64,000 bases of DNA, taken from positions 1 through 64,000 of the forward strand of contig CAVUOZ010000013.1 of NCBI GenBank assembly GCA_963743325.1, given 5' to 3'. The translations under genes were made by a program, and so were the position numbers. The notes under the pieces were generated by a model. That model did no database searches. It was not told the origin of the DNA and was given only the letters and a program-made list of their open reading frames with translations. The stretch is from DATFVA01 sp963743325 (lineage in GTDB: Bacteria; Bacteroidota; Ignavibacteria; Ignavibacteriales; Ignavibacteriaceae). Of this stretch, positions 28,223 through 37,800 are shown piece by piece; position 1 is the stretch's first letter; every line of letters begins with the position of its first letter.

Positions 28223-28471
28223 TTAAACTGCTCTTGGTATTAAAGGAATAATTGGTGAAAATCTCCGAGTGTTAAGAATCCTGATATTTGCAATCCGGTC
28301 ATACTCAAACTTTTTAATTTCATTTGAATTATTCATTCTGCCGTAAATGACTTTTTTACCGTTTTTCTCTACTGTTATATAATATGGATCCAGCACCACT
28401 TCATTTAACTGGTACAAAAATCTTATACGATTTCTGTTCATTATGGCTGACGTAAACAATTGTGATTTCAT
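28223..28471 (-). CDS. Small WYL-like domain protein
   Basis: 82 residues. The pattern SAIMNRNRIRFLYQLNEVVLDPYYITVEKNGKKVIYGR, then KKFEYDRIANIRILNTRRFSP, resembles a lone WYL domain (Sm-like barrel found in regulators of DNA-damage and CRISPR responses, where it binds nucleic acid or nucleotides). No HTH or other domain is attached. GGAGCAAAT precedes the ATG. Located 12 nt after lexA and 13 nt before the nuclease-like gene. Confidence 0.55.
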   Translation of the reverse strand: MKSQLFTSAIMNRNRIRFLYQLNEVVLDPYYITVEKNGKKVIYGRMNNSNEIKKFEYDRIANIRILNTRRFSPIIPLIPRAV

Positions 28472-28483
28472 ATTTGCTCCGAT

Positions 28484-29119
28484 TTAATTTAACCACCGGA
28501 CTACGCCGGTTACTTTTCCTACTATTTTAAATTCTTTTGATTTATCTATTTCTATCGGTATATAATTATCATTCTGCGGCAGAAGCCGTATAGCTTCATT
28601 TTTCTTCTCAAATGTCTTAACTGTAACTTCATCCTCAAGCATAGCTACAATAATATCCCCATTAACAGCATCACCCCGTGGGGTGACGATTACAAGGTCA
28701 TTTTCAAATATCCCGGCATTTATCATACTGTCTCCCTTAACTTTCAGGGCAAAACAGTCCTGTGATTTTTTCATAAATGCAGGGTCAATAACAATGCTCC
28801 CTTCAATATTTTCTATTGCAAGTATAGGAGAACCTGCGGCTACCCGGCCCACAATCGGGATTTTTCTGAATATATCATTGCCATCTGCATCAATTACCAG
28901 GTCATCTCTAAGGATTGATATTCCACGGCTTGCATTGCTTTCTATATTGAGGTAGCCTTTTTTAACCAGGGCATCAAGATGACGTTTAACGCCGAAAGTA
29001 GAAGAAATCTCGAACCTTTTCCCTATTTCTCTCAGAGTTGGAGGGTATCCGTTTTCATCCCTGAACTGATGAATAAAGCTTAATATATCCTGCTGTCTTG
29101 CTGTTAATTCCTGTTTCAT
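28484..29119 (-). CDS. lexA: SOS repressor LexA
   Basis: Represses SOS genes and cleaves itself when RecA filaments form. Residues 1-65 are the winged-helix DNA-binding domain (LTARQQDILSFIHQFRDENGYPPTLREIGKRFEIS). The cleavage site is Ala95-Gly96 in GRVAAGSP. The Ser-Lys dyad is Ser131 (VKGDSMINAGI) and Lys168 (EVTVKTF). The 211-aa length is standard. A 16-bp palindrome 33 bp upstream is the likely auto-operator. Confidence 0.95.
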   Translation of the reverse strand: MKQELTARQQDILSFIHQFRDENGYPPTLREIGKRFEISSTFGVKRHLDALVKKGYLNIESNASRGISILRDDLVIDADGNDIFRKIPIVGRVAAGSPILAIENIEGSIVIDPAFMKKSQDCFALKVKGDSMINAGIFENDLVIVTPRGDAVNGDIIVAMLEDEVTVKTFEKKNEAIRLLPQNDNYIPIEIDKSKEFKIVGKVTGVVRWLN

Positions 29120-29151
29120 ATAGTGCTCGTTTGTTTACTACTTCAAATATA

Positions 29152-29167
29152 GTGTACATATGAACAC
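29152..29167. promoter_or_regulatory. Probable LexA operator (SOS box)
   Basis: GTGTACATATGAACAC is a near-perfect 16-bp palindrome 33 bp upstream of the lexA start. Its core ACATATG resembles the Gram-positive-type SOS box (CGAACATATGTTCG) rather than the E. coli CTGT-N8-ACAG box. Placement suggests autoregulation of lexA and the two small genes behind it. Confidence 0.6.
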
Positions 29168-29518
29168 TTGTCAAGAGGGGGATGGATTTTTTTTAAATAA
29201 TTATTTGATTTAGTGATCTGTGTATCCATTTCAGGACAAAAGCCATCCTGAATTAAACCCCCGGACAGTGGATGATATAGAAAACCGTTAAAACGGTTAA
29301 GGAAAGATGGAAGTGTTTTTAACCTTTTCTACGGGATAGAATCCCGTAGAGAACTACTGGAAGACCACCCGCCTGACGTCGAGATAGGCGTTGTAGAGAA
29401 TCTGCGAATGCTTCCGAAGTTTTCAATCGCACCTGATGCCGGACAGACAGGACCCGTAGAGAACCCTTCACCGATATTTATTAAAATATCAGATATGATT
29501 TCTTGGGGAAAAAGGTGC
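29168..29518. other. Gene-free stretch with two perfect palindromes
   Basis: Between lexA and the ilvE terminator I see no gene. Two perfect hairpins stand out: AACCGTT-AA-AACGGTT at 29283-29298, and a 10-bp stem TCTACGGGAT-AGA-ATCCCGTAGA at 29328-29350. GTAGAGAA recurs three times in 29346-29470 (as CGTAGAGAACTA, TGTAGAGAATCT and CGTAGAGAACCC), suggesting degraded repeat units. The style matches the palindromes at the right end of the window. Confidence 0.6.
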
Positions 29519-29549
29519 AAAAAAAGGCTGTCTTCTCAGACAGCCTTTT
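29519..29549 (-). terminator. Rho-independent terminator of ilvE
   Basis: An 11-bp stem AAAAGGCTGTC / GACAGCCTTTT with loop TTCTCA lies 25 bp after the ilvE stop; on the minus strand it is followed by a T run (complement of the A run at 29519-29525). Confidence 0.85.
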
Positions 29550-29573
29550 AAAAGAAAGGATATGAACTAAAGA

Positions 29574-30650
29574 CTAAACTTCAACCTGTTTTTTTTCAAG
29601 ATAAGTTAACCAGTTATAACGGTCAGGTTTTGTTCCGTATTGGATGGCAGTTATCTCGTTGAAAAGCTTTAATGCAAATCTATTATCGGTGAATTTCATT
29701 TCGAGTTCCTTAAATTTAACCAAGCCAACCATCGAAATTACTGCGGCAGTTCCTGTACCGAACAAACCGAGCAAATTTCCTTTTTTGTACTCATCAATAA
29801 CTTCCTGCATTGAAATCTCTCTTTCAGATACTTTCATTTCCCAGTCGTTTAGTATTTGAAGAACTGATTTCCTTGTAATTCCCGGAAGAATACTGCCTGT
29901 CAGCTGAGGAGTTGCTATCTCGTGTTTGAACCTTACAAAAATATTCATCGTACCTACTTCTTCAATATATTTCTGCTCAACACCGTCAAGCCATAATACC
30001 TGTGTAAAACCCTGTTCCCTCGCCTGCTGTCCGGCAAGAAGACTTGCAGCATAATTAGCGGGAGTTTTGCATTCGCCTAAACCTTTTCTGGCTGCTCTCA
30101 CATACTCGTCCTGAACAAGAATTTTCACCGGTTCGAATCCTTCAGGATAATAAGCTCCTACCGGTGAAAGCAGGATAATAAGCTTATAAGATACAGAAGG
30201 CCGCACACCTAATACTTCATCATTCCCGAAAATAAATGGTCTTATATAGAGTGATTCGCCTCTCCTGGTCGGAATCCATTTTTGTTCTATTGCAATAAGT
30301 TCTTTAAGAGCATAAAGCATAAAATCAACATCTACTTCAGGGATACAGATTCGTTTGGAAGAACGGTTTAATCTCTTAAAATGTTCATCGGGTCTGAATA
30401 TAACAACATCGCCGTTTTCGGTTTTATAAGCTTTCAATCCTTCAAATACAGCCTGTCCGTAATGTACAAACATTGTAGCGGGATGAATTGAGAGATCTTC
30501 GAGGGGTTTTATGACAGGATTATGCCAGCCTTGTTCGGGGTTGTAGTCCATTTCAAAAACATGATCCGTGAAGATAACTCCGAAACCCAATTTATCGGGC
30601 AGGACGATTTTTTCAGCTCTTTCTTTTATCTGATAGTTTATTTTGTCCAT
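29574..30650 (-). CDS. ilvE: Branched-chain amino acid aminotransferase
   Basis: PLP enzyme for the last step of Val/Leu/Ile synthesis. Features of the class-IV fold, BCAT group: FTDHVFEMDYNPEQGWHNPVI, PATMFVHYGQAVFEGLKAY, IFRPDEHFKRLNRSSKR, GESLYIRPFIFGN, the PLP-lysine segment GECKTPANYAASLLAGQQAR, QVLWLDGVEQKYIEEVGTMNIF and LLGLFGTGTAAVIS. I take the ATG at 30650 (358 aa, with TAGGTG upstream) rather than the GTG at 30659. Followed by a strong terminator. Confidence 0.94.
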   Translation of the reverse strand: MDKINYQIKERAEKIVLPDKLGFGVIFTDHVFEMDYNPEQGWHNPVIKPLEDLSIHPATMFVHYGQAVFEGLKAYKTENGDVVIFRPDEHFKRLNRSSKRICIPEVDVDFMLYALKELIAIEQKWIPTRRGESLYIRPFIFGNDEVLGVRPSVSYKLIILLSPVGAYYPEGFEPVKILVQDEYVRAARKGLGECKTPANYAASLLAGQQAREQGFTQVLWLDGVEQKYIEEVGTMNIFVRFKHEIATPQLTGSILPGITRKSVLQILNDWEMKVSEREISMQEVIDEYKKGNLLGLFGTGTAAVISMVGLVKFKELEMKFTDNRFALKLFNEITAIQYGTKPDRYNWLTYLEKKQVEV

Positions 30651-30795
30651 GGCAGGCACCTAATTAATAAAAATGAATTTAGGCAATTATACATAAAATC
30701 TATGTAAAATTAAAACTAAAATACCCGTAAGTGAGCGGCCGGACATTCCAAACTGATTTATAATGATATTAGACTCAATTCAGACTGGAGATAAC

Positions 30796-31566
30796 CTAAA
30801 AAATGAGCATCCATAGGATATAATCAAGTATAAGGATAAGCGCGGCAGACATTACGAATGAGCGGATGGTGGATGCACCGACTCCTTCAGCTCCACCCTC
30901 TGTTCTGAAGCCGATATGACAGCCAAGAAGTGAAGTTACTCCCCCGAAAACTATAGTTTTAATCAGCCCGGCTATAAAATCAGGAACTACAAAAAATCTT
31001 TTTACAGATGAAAAGAATACTGCATATGAAACATCAAGGAAATAATTGGAAACAAGATATGCACCAAGCACCGCAATAAAATTAGCAAAGGTGACAAGCA
31101 GCGGCATCATCAAAACAGCGGCCAGAAACCTGGGCATAGCAAGATATCTGATAGGACTGATTGCCATCGTTTCAAGTGCATCGATCTGTTCGGTCACTTT
31201 CATCGTTCCAAGTTCGGCTGCTATAGATGCGCCGACACGTCCAGCAATAACAATCCCGGTTAAAACTGGTCCAAGCTCGGTAACAATTGCCCTGCTGGTT
31301 GCGGCACCAAGAAAAGACAATGGAGCTACTCCCTTCAACTGGTATGCAGCCTGCCACGCTGCAACTGCCCCCGTAAACACGGCAATAATCAATACAAGGG
31401 GTAGTGAATTTACCCCAATATGTTCCATCTGGTAAAAAATGATTTTTCTGCTGCGCGGGATAGCCGGAAAGCTTCGTATAATACCCCAGAGCAGCTGAGA
31501 TACCTGCCCCATTTCTCTGAAAAATCTTATCGTTTTATCTCCAATGTACTGCAGGAAACGGGACAT
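30796..31566 (-). CDS. MlaE-family ABC transporter permease
   Basis: Permease of the Mla-type lipid (phospholipid/retrograde) transport system in the inner membrane. Features: long amphipathic start (SRFLQYIGDKTIRFFREMGQVSQLLWGIIRS), about five helices, the family's GAVAAWQAAYQLKG, FLGAATSRAIVTELGPVLTGIVIAGRVGASIAAELGTMKVTEQIDALETM and GGVTSLLGCHIGFRTEGGAEGVG. The ATG at 31566 (256 aa) is preferred to a TTG at 31596. The partner ATPase and MCE protein are not next to it in this window. Confidence 0.9.
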   Translation of the reverse strand: MSRFLQYIGDKTIRFFREMGQVSQLLWGIIRSFPAIPRSRKIIFYQMEHIGVNSLPLVLIIAVFTGAVAAWQAAYQLKGVAPLSFLGAATSRAIVTELGPVLTGIVIAGRVGASIAAELGTMKVTEQIDALETMAISPIRYLAMPRFLAAVLMMPLLVTFANFIAVLGAYLVSNYFLDVSYAVFFSSVKRFFVVPDFIAGLIKTIVFGGVTSLLGCHIGFRTEGGAEGVGASTIRSFVMSAALILILDYILWMLIF

Positions 31567-31786
31567 ATTGTTTTTACTAATATTAGTTGAGAACAAATTT
31601 AATAAATTTTTGCATATGTGGTATTTTGATGAGAAATCTCCTTATTAAAAATTTTGTTACCTGAGGCTTAAATATTATCTTTATTCAATCAATAAGATCA
31701 AATTAGAAAAACATTTACGGATTCAAGTCTCTCCGGACAGGAATTTTTGTTTTTTCATTCTGATAAAATGTTTTGAAAGGAAATAT

Positions 31787-33571
31787 ATGGTTCAGAATAA
31801 AAAATTAAATGATTGGGTAAATAAGATGGCTGAAATGTGCCGCCCTGATTCCGTTTACTGGTGTAATGGTTCAGAAAAGGAATACACTGATATGGCACAG
31901 AAACTTATTGAAAGCGGAACATTTACAAAACTGAATGAGGAACTGAGACCCAACAGTTATTTTTGCCATTCCGATCCTTCAGATGTAGCAAGAGTTGAAG
32001 ACCGTACATTCATCTGTTCAGAGAAAGAGATAGATGCGGGACCCACAAATAACTGGGAAGATCCCGTAAAGATGAAGGAAACCCTAAATAGATTGTTTGA
32101 CGGTTGTATGAAAGGAAGAACAATGTACGTTATCCCTTTCAGCATGGGACCGCTGGGTTCTCATATTTCTTATATCGGGATTCAGCTGACCGACTCACCC
32201 TATGTTGTATGCAATATGAAAATAATGACACGCATTGGTGATGAAGTTCTTGAAATTCTTGGTAACGGAAATTTTGTTGATTGCCTTCATTCAGTAGGAA
32301 TGCCGCTGGAAAATGGAACGAAAGATGTACCCTGGCCCTGCAGTGAAACAAAATACATCGTGCACTTCCCTGAAGAAAAAAGCATATGGTCATATGGAAG
32401 CGGGTACGGCGGGAATGCCTTACTAGGGAAGAAATGTTTTGCTTTAAGGATCGCTTCATCGATGGCAAGAAAAGAAGATTGGTTTGCAGAACATATGCTT
32501 ATAGTGGGGATTACAAATCCTGAAGGTGAAAAGAAATATATAGCCGGAGCTTTCCCGAGCGCCTGCGGAAAAACAAATCTGGCAATGCTTACACCTACTT
32601 TGCCTGGCTGGAAAGTAGAGACTGTAGGTGATGATATAGCCTGGATGAAATTCGGCAAAGACGGCCGTCTTTATGCAATAAATCCGGAAGCAGGATTTTT
32701 TGGGGTCGCACCGGGAACCTCAATACATACAAATCCAAATGCTATGTTAACGATGGCGAAGAATACCATCTTCACCAATACGGCTTTAACCCCGGAGAGG
32801 GATATCTGGTGGGAGGGAATGACAAAACAAAAACCTGCTAAGCTTTTGGACTGGTTAGGACGGGAATGGACACCAGTCTCAAAGGAAAATGCCGCTCACC
32901 CCAATTCAAGGTTTACTGCACCTATATCCCAATGCCCTGTCGTAGACCCCGACTGGGAAGATCCTAAAGGCGTTCCCATCTCTGCAATAATTTTCGGCGG
33001 AAGAAGATCCACAACAATTCCACTTGTCTACCAGGCATTTAACTGGCAGCACGGAACATTTATTGGTTCAGCAGTTTCATCAGAAATGACTGCGGCAGCC
33101 GTTGGTATTGTAGGTAAGATCAGACACGATCCATTTGCAATGCTTCCATTCTGCGGATATAATATGGGCGATTATTTCAAACACTGGTTAAGCATCGGTA
33201 AAAAAGATGATAAAGTTAAGCTCCCCAAAATATTCTATGTGAACTGGTTCAGGAAGGATGAACATGGAAAGTTTCTCTGGCCCGGCTTTGGAGATAACAT
33301 CCGGGTTATGAAATGGATTTTCGAAAGATGCGATGGAAAATCAGAAGCAGAGAAAACAGCTGTCGGCTACCTGCCTACAAAAGAATCTCTCGACCTTACG
33401 GGACTTGACATACCTGATAAAAATCTTGAGAGGATACTTTCAATTGATAAAGACGAATGGTGTCAGGAAGCAAAAGCAATGGAAGACTATTACAAACAGT
33501 TTGGAGACAGACTTCCTGCTGAACTTAAACAAGAACTCGATGAGCTTGAAGAGAGATTGTCAGTATTATAG
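31787..33571 (+). CDS. pckG: Phosphoenolpyruvate carboxykinase (GTP)
   Basis: Interconverts oxaloacetate and PEP with GTP, central to gluconeogenesis. At 594 residues it fits the GTP family. Seen: RPNSYFCHSDPSDVARVEDRTFICS, GRTMYVIPFSMGPLGS, the nucleotide loop AGAFPSACGKTNLAM (residues 254-266), VGDDIAWMKFGKDGRLYAINPEAGFFGVAPGT, and GRRSTTIPLVYQAFNWQHG. An AAAGGA site precedes the ATG. Directly followed by the first copy of the twin-hairpin repeat. Confidence 0.96.
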   Translation: MVQNKKLNDWVNKMAEMCRPDSVYWCNGSEKEYTDMAQKLIESGTFTKLNEELRPNSYFCHSDPSDVARVEDRTFICSEKEIDAGPTNNWEDPVKMKETLNRLFDGCMKGRTMYVIPFSMGPLGSHISYIGIQLTDSPYVVCNMKIMTRIGDEVLEILGNGNFVDCLHSVGMPLENGTKDVPWPCSETKYIVHFPEEKSIWSYGSGYGGNALLGKKCFALRIASSMARKEDWFAEHMLIVGITNPEGEKKYIAGAFPSACGKTNLAMLTPTLPGWKVETVGDDIAWMKFGKDGRLYAINPEAGFFGVAPGTSIHTNPNAMLTMAKNTIFTNTALTPERDIWWEGMTKQKPAKLLDWLGREWTPVSKENAAHPNSRFTAPISQCPVVDPDWEDPKGVPISAIIFGGRRSTTIPLVYQAFNWQHGTFIGSAVSSEMTAAAVGIVGKIRHDPFAMLPFCGYNMGDYFKHWLSIGKKDDKVKLPKIFYVNWFRKDEHGKFLWPGFGDNIRVMKWIFERCDGKSEAEKTAVGYLPTKESLDLTGLDIPDKNLERILSIDKDEWCQEAKAMEDYYKQFGDRLPAELKQELDELEERLSVL

Positions 33572-33572
33572 G

Positions 33573-33658
33573 CTTCCCGTCGCTCAGCTCTCCTGAGCTG
33601 AGATGAATATTATTTTGTCTCAGGACAGGAGTCCTGAGCTACGTAATTTCCGGCTAAA
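33573..33658. repeat. Twin-hairpin direct repeat, copy 1
   Basis: An 86-bp element repeated at 34480-34566 in the same orientation (about ten differences by eye). It contains two adjacent perfect 8-bp hairpins: CTCAGCTC-TCCT-GAGCTGAG (33583-33602) and CTCAGGAC-AGGA-GTCCTGAG (33619-33638). It may also serve as transcription end for pckG, though no clear T run follows. Confidence 0.85.
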
Positions 33659-33714
33659 TCGGATATCTGTATAACCCCTGATCAAAGATCCTCATAATGG
33701 ATCAATAATTCTTT

Positions 33715-34347
33715 TCATTCTTTGTTATGAGAAATAACAAGAGAAATCCCGCTGTCATTTATATAAGTTTTTTTCGGTTTGCGGATAAGTTTAATACTAA
33801 CCCAGATATCACCGATGCATCCGGCAGCGTGTGTTGTTAATAATAATACAATTATGGAGGAATATTCTGCAGGAATTAAAAGTAAAAATATAAGACCTGA
33901 TATCGAAATTATTATAAACGGACTTAAGCTTACTATTAAATAATAACTTTTCTTCAAATACCAGTTTGGAGAACCTGCATAACCATATATGCCTTTGAAC
34001 CCATAAATCGGTTTTTCTCCGGTAAATAAATAAAAAAAGACTGCATGAATAAATTCGTGGATTACCAATAACAGAAGTAAGATCGCGATAAAAATAACTG
34101 AAGAAATTAATGGAAGTTTGCTGAATGATTTCCAATAGTATAATAAATTGTCAGAAGAGCTGCCGGTTAATATCTTCAGAAGGTAAAACAAAATAACATA
34201 AATCAGAGGAAATGATAGTATACCAAGCAGGTTCACTGTAAGAGCTAACTTTTTATTATTCGAAAAATCAATTGTTTCGTTGTACAAAAAATTTACCTGT
34301 GATTTTTCTACTGCCTTCATCACAATATTTATTTCAGGTTCACTCAT
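33715..34347 (-). CDS. Membrane metalloprotease-like protein (DUF3267 type)
   Basis: 210 residues, about four membrane helices (LLGILSFPLIYVILFYLLKIL, LISSVIFIAILLLLLVIHEFIH, YYLIVSLSPFIIISISGLIFLLLIP, SIIVLLLTTHAAGCIGDIWVS). HEFIH lies in the second helix, and the run VIHEFIHAVFFYLFTGEKPIYG followed by SPFIIIS fits DUF3267 putative zincins, in which HExxH and a later Asp bind zinc (GCIGDIW could supply it). No ribosomal or metabolic context; the gene is isolated and bracketed by two direct repeats, which suggests a movable or recently inserted segment. Confidence 0.7.
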   Translation of the reverse strand: MSEPEINIVMKAVEKSQVNFLYNETIDFSNNKKLALTVNLLGILSFPLIYVILFYLLKILTGSSSDNLLYYWKSFSKLPLISSVIFIAILLLLLVIHEFIHAVFFYLFTGEKPIYGFKGIYGYAGSPNWYLKKSYYLIVSLSPFIIISISGLIFLLLIPAEYSSIIVLLLTTHAAGCIGDIWVSIKLIRKPKKTYINDSGISLVISHNKE

Positions 34348-34812
34348 ATTGGTTGGAAAAATTATAAAAGATATAGAACGTAAGAGTCTGTTTCATTGGC
34401 AACTTCTGCAGATTTCGTTGAATAAATTAAGACGAATATAACTTAAGCCCGGGAAATATGGCAGTCAAGAGTTGCAAACCTTCCCGTAGCTCAGCTCTCC
34501 TGAGCTGAGGTGAATATTATTTTTTTCTCAGGACGGGAGTTCTGGGTTACATAACTTCCTGCTAAAGAACCATCCCTACGCACTATGCGGCGTGTTTTTC
34601 CCCTTTGAAATGAATTGATCTATTTAATCCAAAATGATACATTTATCCTGCGTGAAGATTCATTTTTGGATAAAATTCATTACACAAATGACCTTATTTA
34701 AACTATTGTAATTGAATAACTTACCGGATCTTAACCATATCTTAATAATTCATTGACTGATAGCATGATAATTGATAGACTGGATACAGCTCTTTGAAGA
34801 ATTTAAAGAATA
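34348..34812. other. Intergenic region containing repeat copy 2 and the promoter of the hybrid kinase
   Basis: Upstream regions of the DUF3267-like gene (minus) and the PAS kinase (plus) meet here. Apart from the repeat at 34480-34566 I see no gene. ATTGACT near 34752 could be part of a promoter for the kinase but no convincing -10 was found. Confidence 0.5.
34480..34566. repeat. Twin-hairpin direct repeat, copy 2
   Basis: Second copy of the element at 33573. Hairpin 1 is identical (34490-34509). Hairpin 2 (34527-34546) has four substitutions, but every stem pair is kept if G-U pairs are allowed (CTCAGGAC/GTTCTGGG), and loop GGGA can still pair with loop TCCT of hairpin 1. Confidence 0.85.
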
Positions 34813-37800
34813 ATGCAAAATACATCCGATAAACAAGGCTTCACTAACAGGGAAGATTACCTCCTGAAAGTTCTCGAAAATGCTCCCGTAGGCATTTTAA
34901 CTTTTTCTGCTGACTGGGAAATCGATTTCGTAAATGAAAATTATTCCCGGTACGGCGTTCTGTACAACATAGATTCCTTTTCACTTACAGGTTTAAATAT
35001 CCTTGAGCAGGATCTGTTCCCGGGAACCAGCATAAAAGAAGAACTGCTAGAATTACAGGAGGGCTATTCTTTTGAGAAGGAGATCAGAAATATACCTGCA
35101 TCTGCCCGGGGATTCATATCTCTGTTTGTAAAAGCCTCCCCTGTTTTTACTGATGGTCAGTTCAGCGGCGGCATCATGATTATTGAGGACATAAGGACCT
35201 TAAAGCAGACCGACGAGGATGACCTTCAGCTTGCCGGCAGGATAAATAAAATTGCCGACAGGTTTTACGATATATTTTTAATTCTCGATACGCAGCACCG
35301 GATAAAATATTTGTCGGGAAAAGATTATCAGCAGCTTATTGATTCAGGGCAGCCGGTATTTGACAAACCGCTTTCGGCAATATTTCCTAAAGAGGTGCTT
35401 AATAATCTTCTTCCGGCTGTAAATACATCCATCGAAAATAGAACGGCCGAAGAATTGACTGTAGAGCTCAATAAGCCGGGAAATAAACTGTCATATAACT
35501 GCAGGATTTTACCATATCAGTCAAAACACCGGCAGATCAAATTCATCTATCTTTTTTTCGAAAATGTCACTGAATTACAGAATGAAGTTAACCGGCTCAG
35601 TAATGAAATCACTCAGCTGGATGCATATGCAACAGCAGCACGCAATATTCCCCAGCCGATCCTTACAACGGGATTTGACGGAGATGTTAAATTCTTCAAT
35701 GATGCTGCTGAAAAATATCTTAATGCTTCTGCCGAATCCTACGGTAAGTTTGTCGGTGATATTATAGGACAGTTTGATAAATCATATTTTAATAAAATTA
35801 AAGATGAGCTCGATAAATCCGGGTACTGGAAAACAATCTTATCAGTCTTCAAAGAGAATAAACAGAAGGAAACTTACGAGGTTAAATTCGCTTTAACCGA
35901 AAACCAGGTTCACCCTATTATTATCACCTGTTCAGATATTACCGATCAGACAGTCTTCGAATCCAGGTTAAAATCTTCCGAGGAAACTTTCAGGTCGATT
36001 GTTAACCAGGCAGGTGAATTGATTTGTTCGTTGGACATAAGCGGCGATATATTCTATGTAAATAATACTTTCTGTGAAAAGCTCGGTTACACTGCTGAAG
36101 AAGTGCTCGACAAGAATATCACTAATTTTATTTCTACAGATTATCTTACCTCAAATGTTTTCGAGATAAGCTTATTCGACCAGAGGAAAACCAGGATAGA
36201 ACTCCCCCTTACCGATAATAAAGGCGGCATAATTTCTACACTTGCCTACTTTACTTCATCGGTGAATGAAAAAACCGGGAAGAAATTTTTTACGGTTTAT
36301 TTTGTAGATGTCTCGGATAAACATCTTGTTGATAAAAAGCTTGAACTGTATAATGCGATTTTTGAATCGGTCAGCGACGGTATTGCACTTTCAAGCCAGG
36401 GAAAAATAATTGTATGCAATGATTCATTTACAGAAATATTCGGTTATAAGAACAGTACCGAACTGGCCGGACAGCAGATTCTCGACCTTGTTTCAAATGA
36501 TGATGTATACAGAGTTGCCGAATATCTTCAGCTTCTTGAAATGAAGAAAAACGCTCCGGGCAGATTTGAATTCCTCGGCAGAAGGAAAGATCATTCTCAG
36601 TTTTATACCGAGGTTGCTTCATCAACGTTTGTACAGGATAAAAAAACATATATTGTTTTTGTAACAAGAGACGTAACCGAAAGAAAACGTGCCCAGCAGG
36701 CAATAAGGGAGTCAGAGGAGAAGTACAGGAATATAACCGAGAACATTGACGATTTCCTTTATACTTTTGAGAGAACGGGGAGAATTCTTCGTCCTGTTTT
36801 TTATACCTCTTCTGTTGAAAGAATAACCGGTTATTCGCAGTCTGATTTCCTTACAGACTCGCGCCTGATACTGAAAATTATTCACCCCGATGATTTTGAC
36901 GAAGCTGAAGTCCATCTTAAGAAACTCTTTAAGAGCAGGATACAGAATTCAGACGAATTTGAATTAAGGATTATAAATAAACTCGGGAATGTCGTCTGGA
37001 TAAGAAACAAGATAAATCTTGTACGTTCATCCGATGGTTTAGTCATTAAAATGTACGGTTTGATAAGCGATATTACGCTCAGGAAAAAGGCACAGGATGA
37101 ACTAAAGAAATCAACCGATAACCTTATCAAGCTTAATGAAACGAAGGACCGGTTCATATCCATTATCTCACACGACCTGAGAACTCCTTTCAGTTCTATT
37201 CTTGGTTTTACTGATCTTCTGTTAAATGATGAAGGACTTAACGAAGAGGAGAAACGGCAGTATATTGAGTTTATCCGCGAGTCTTCCCAATCAATGCTCC
37301 TGCTGGTTAACTCACTCCTCGACTGGACACGTATACAGACGGGCAGAATAAAATTTGAACCTGAGAAATCAGAAGCTTATAAGATTATTGAAAACTCAAT
37401 CAATACTCTTATAGGAACGGCAATTCAGAAAAATATTACAATCAGCTCCGAAGTGGAAAATGATCTGTATGTCTTTGCGGATAAAGGACTGCTTCTGCAG
37501 GTTTTCAATAATTTAATTTCTAATGCAATTAAGTTCACAAAGTCAGGCGGAAGAATCACCATCTCCGGAAGACCTGCAGGGCAGATGAGATTCTATGAAT
37601 TCAGTGTAAGTGATACCGGGACAGGGATTAAACCAGAGAACCTTAATAAACTTTTTAATGTTGATACAAAGTATTCTTCAGAAGGAACTGCAGGTGAAAA
37701 AGGAACGGGTCTTGGTCTCTCGCTGGTAAAAGAGATAATTGAAAAGCATGGCGGTGAAATCCGTGTTGAGAGCGTATACGGAAGCGGTTCAAAATTTATA

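Noticed and set aside
29329..29520. Open reading frame of ~63 codons on the minus strand
   Set aside because: It runs across the palindromic repeats, has no ribosome site and a composition unlike neighbouring proteins.
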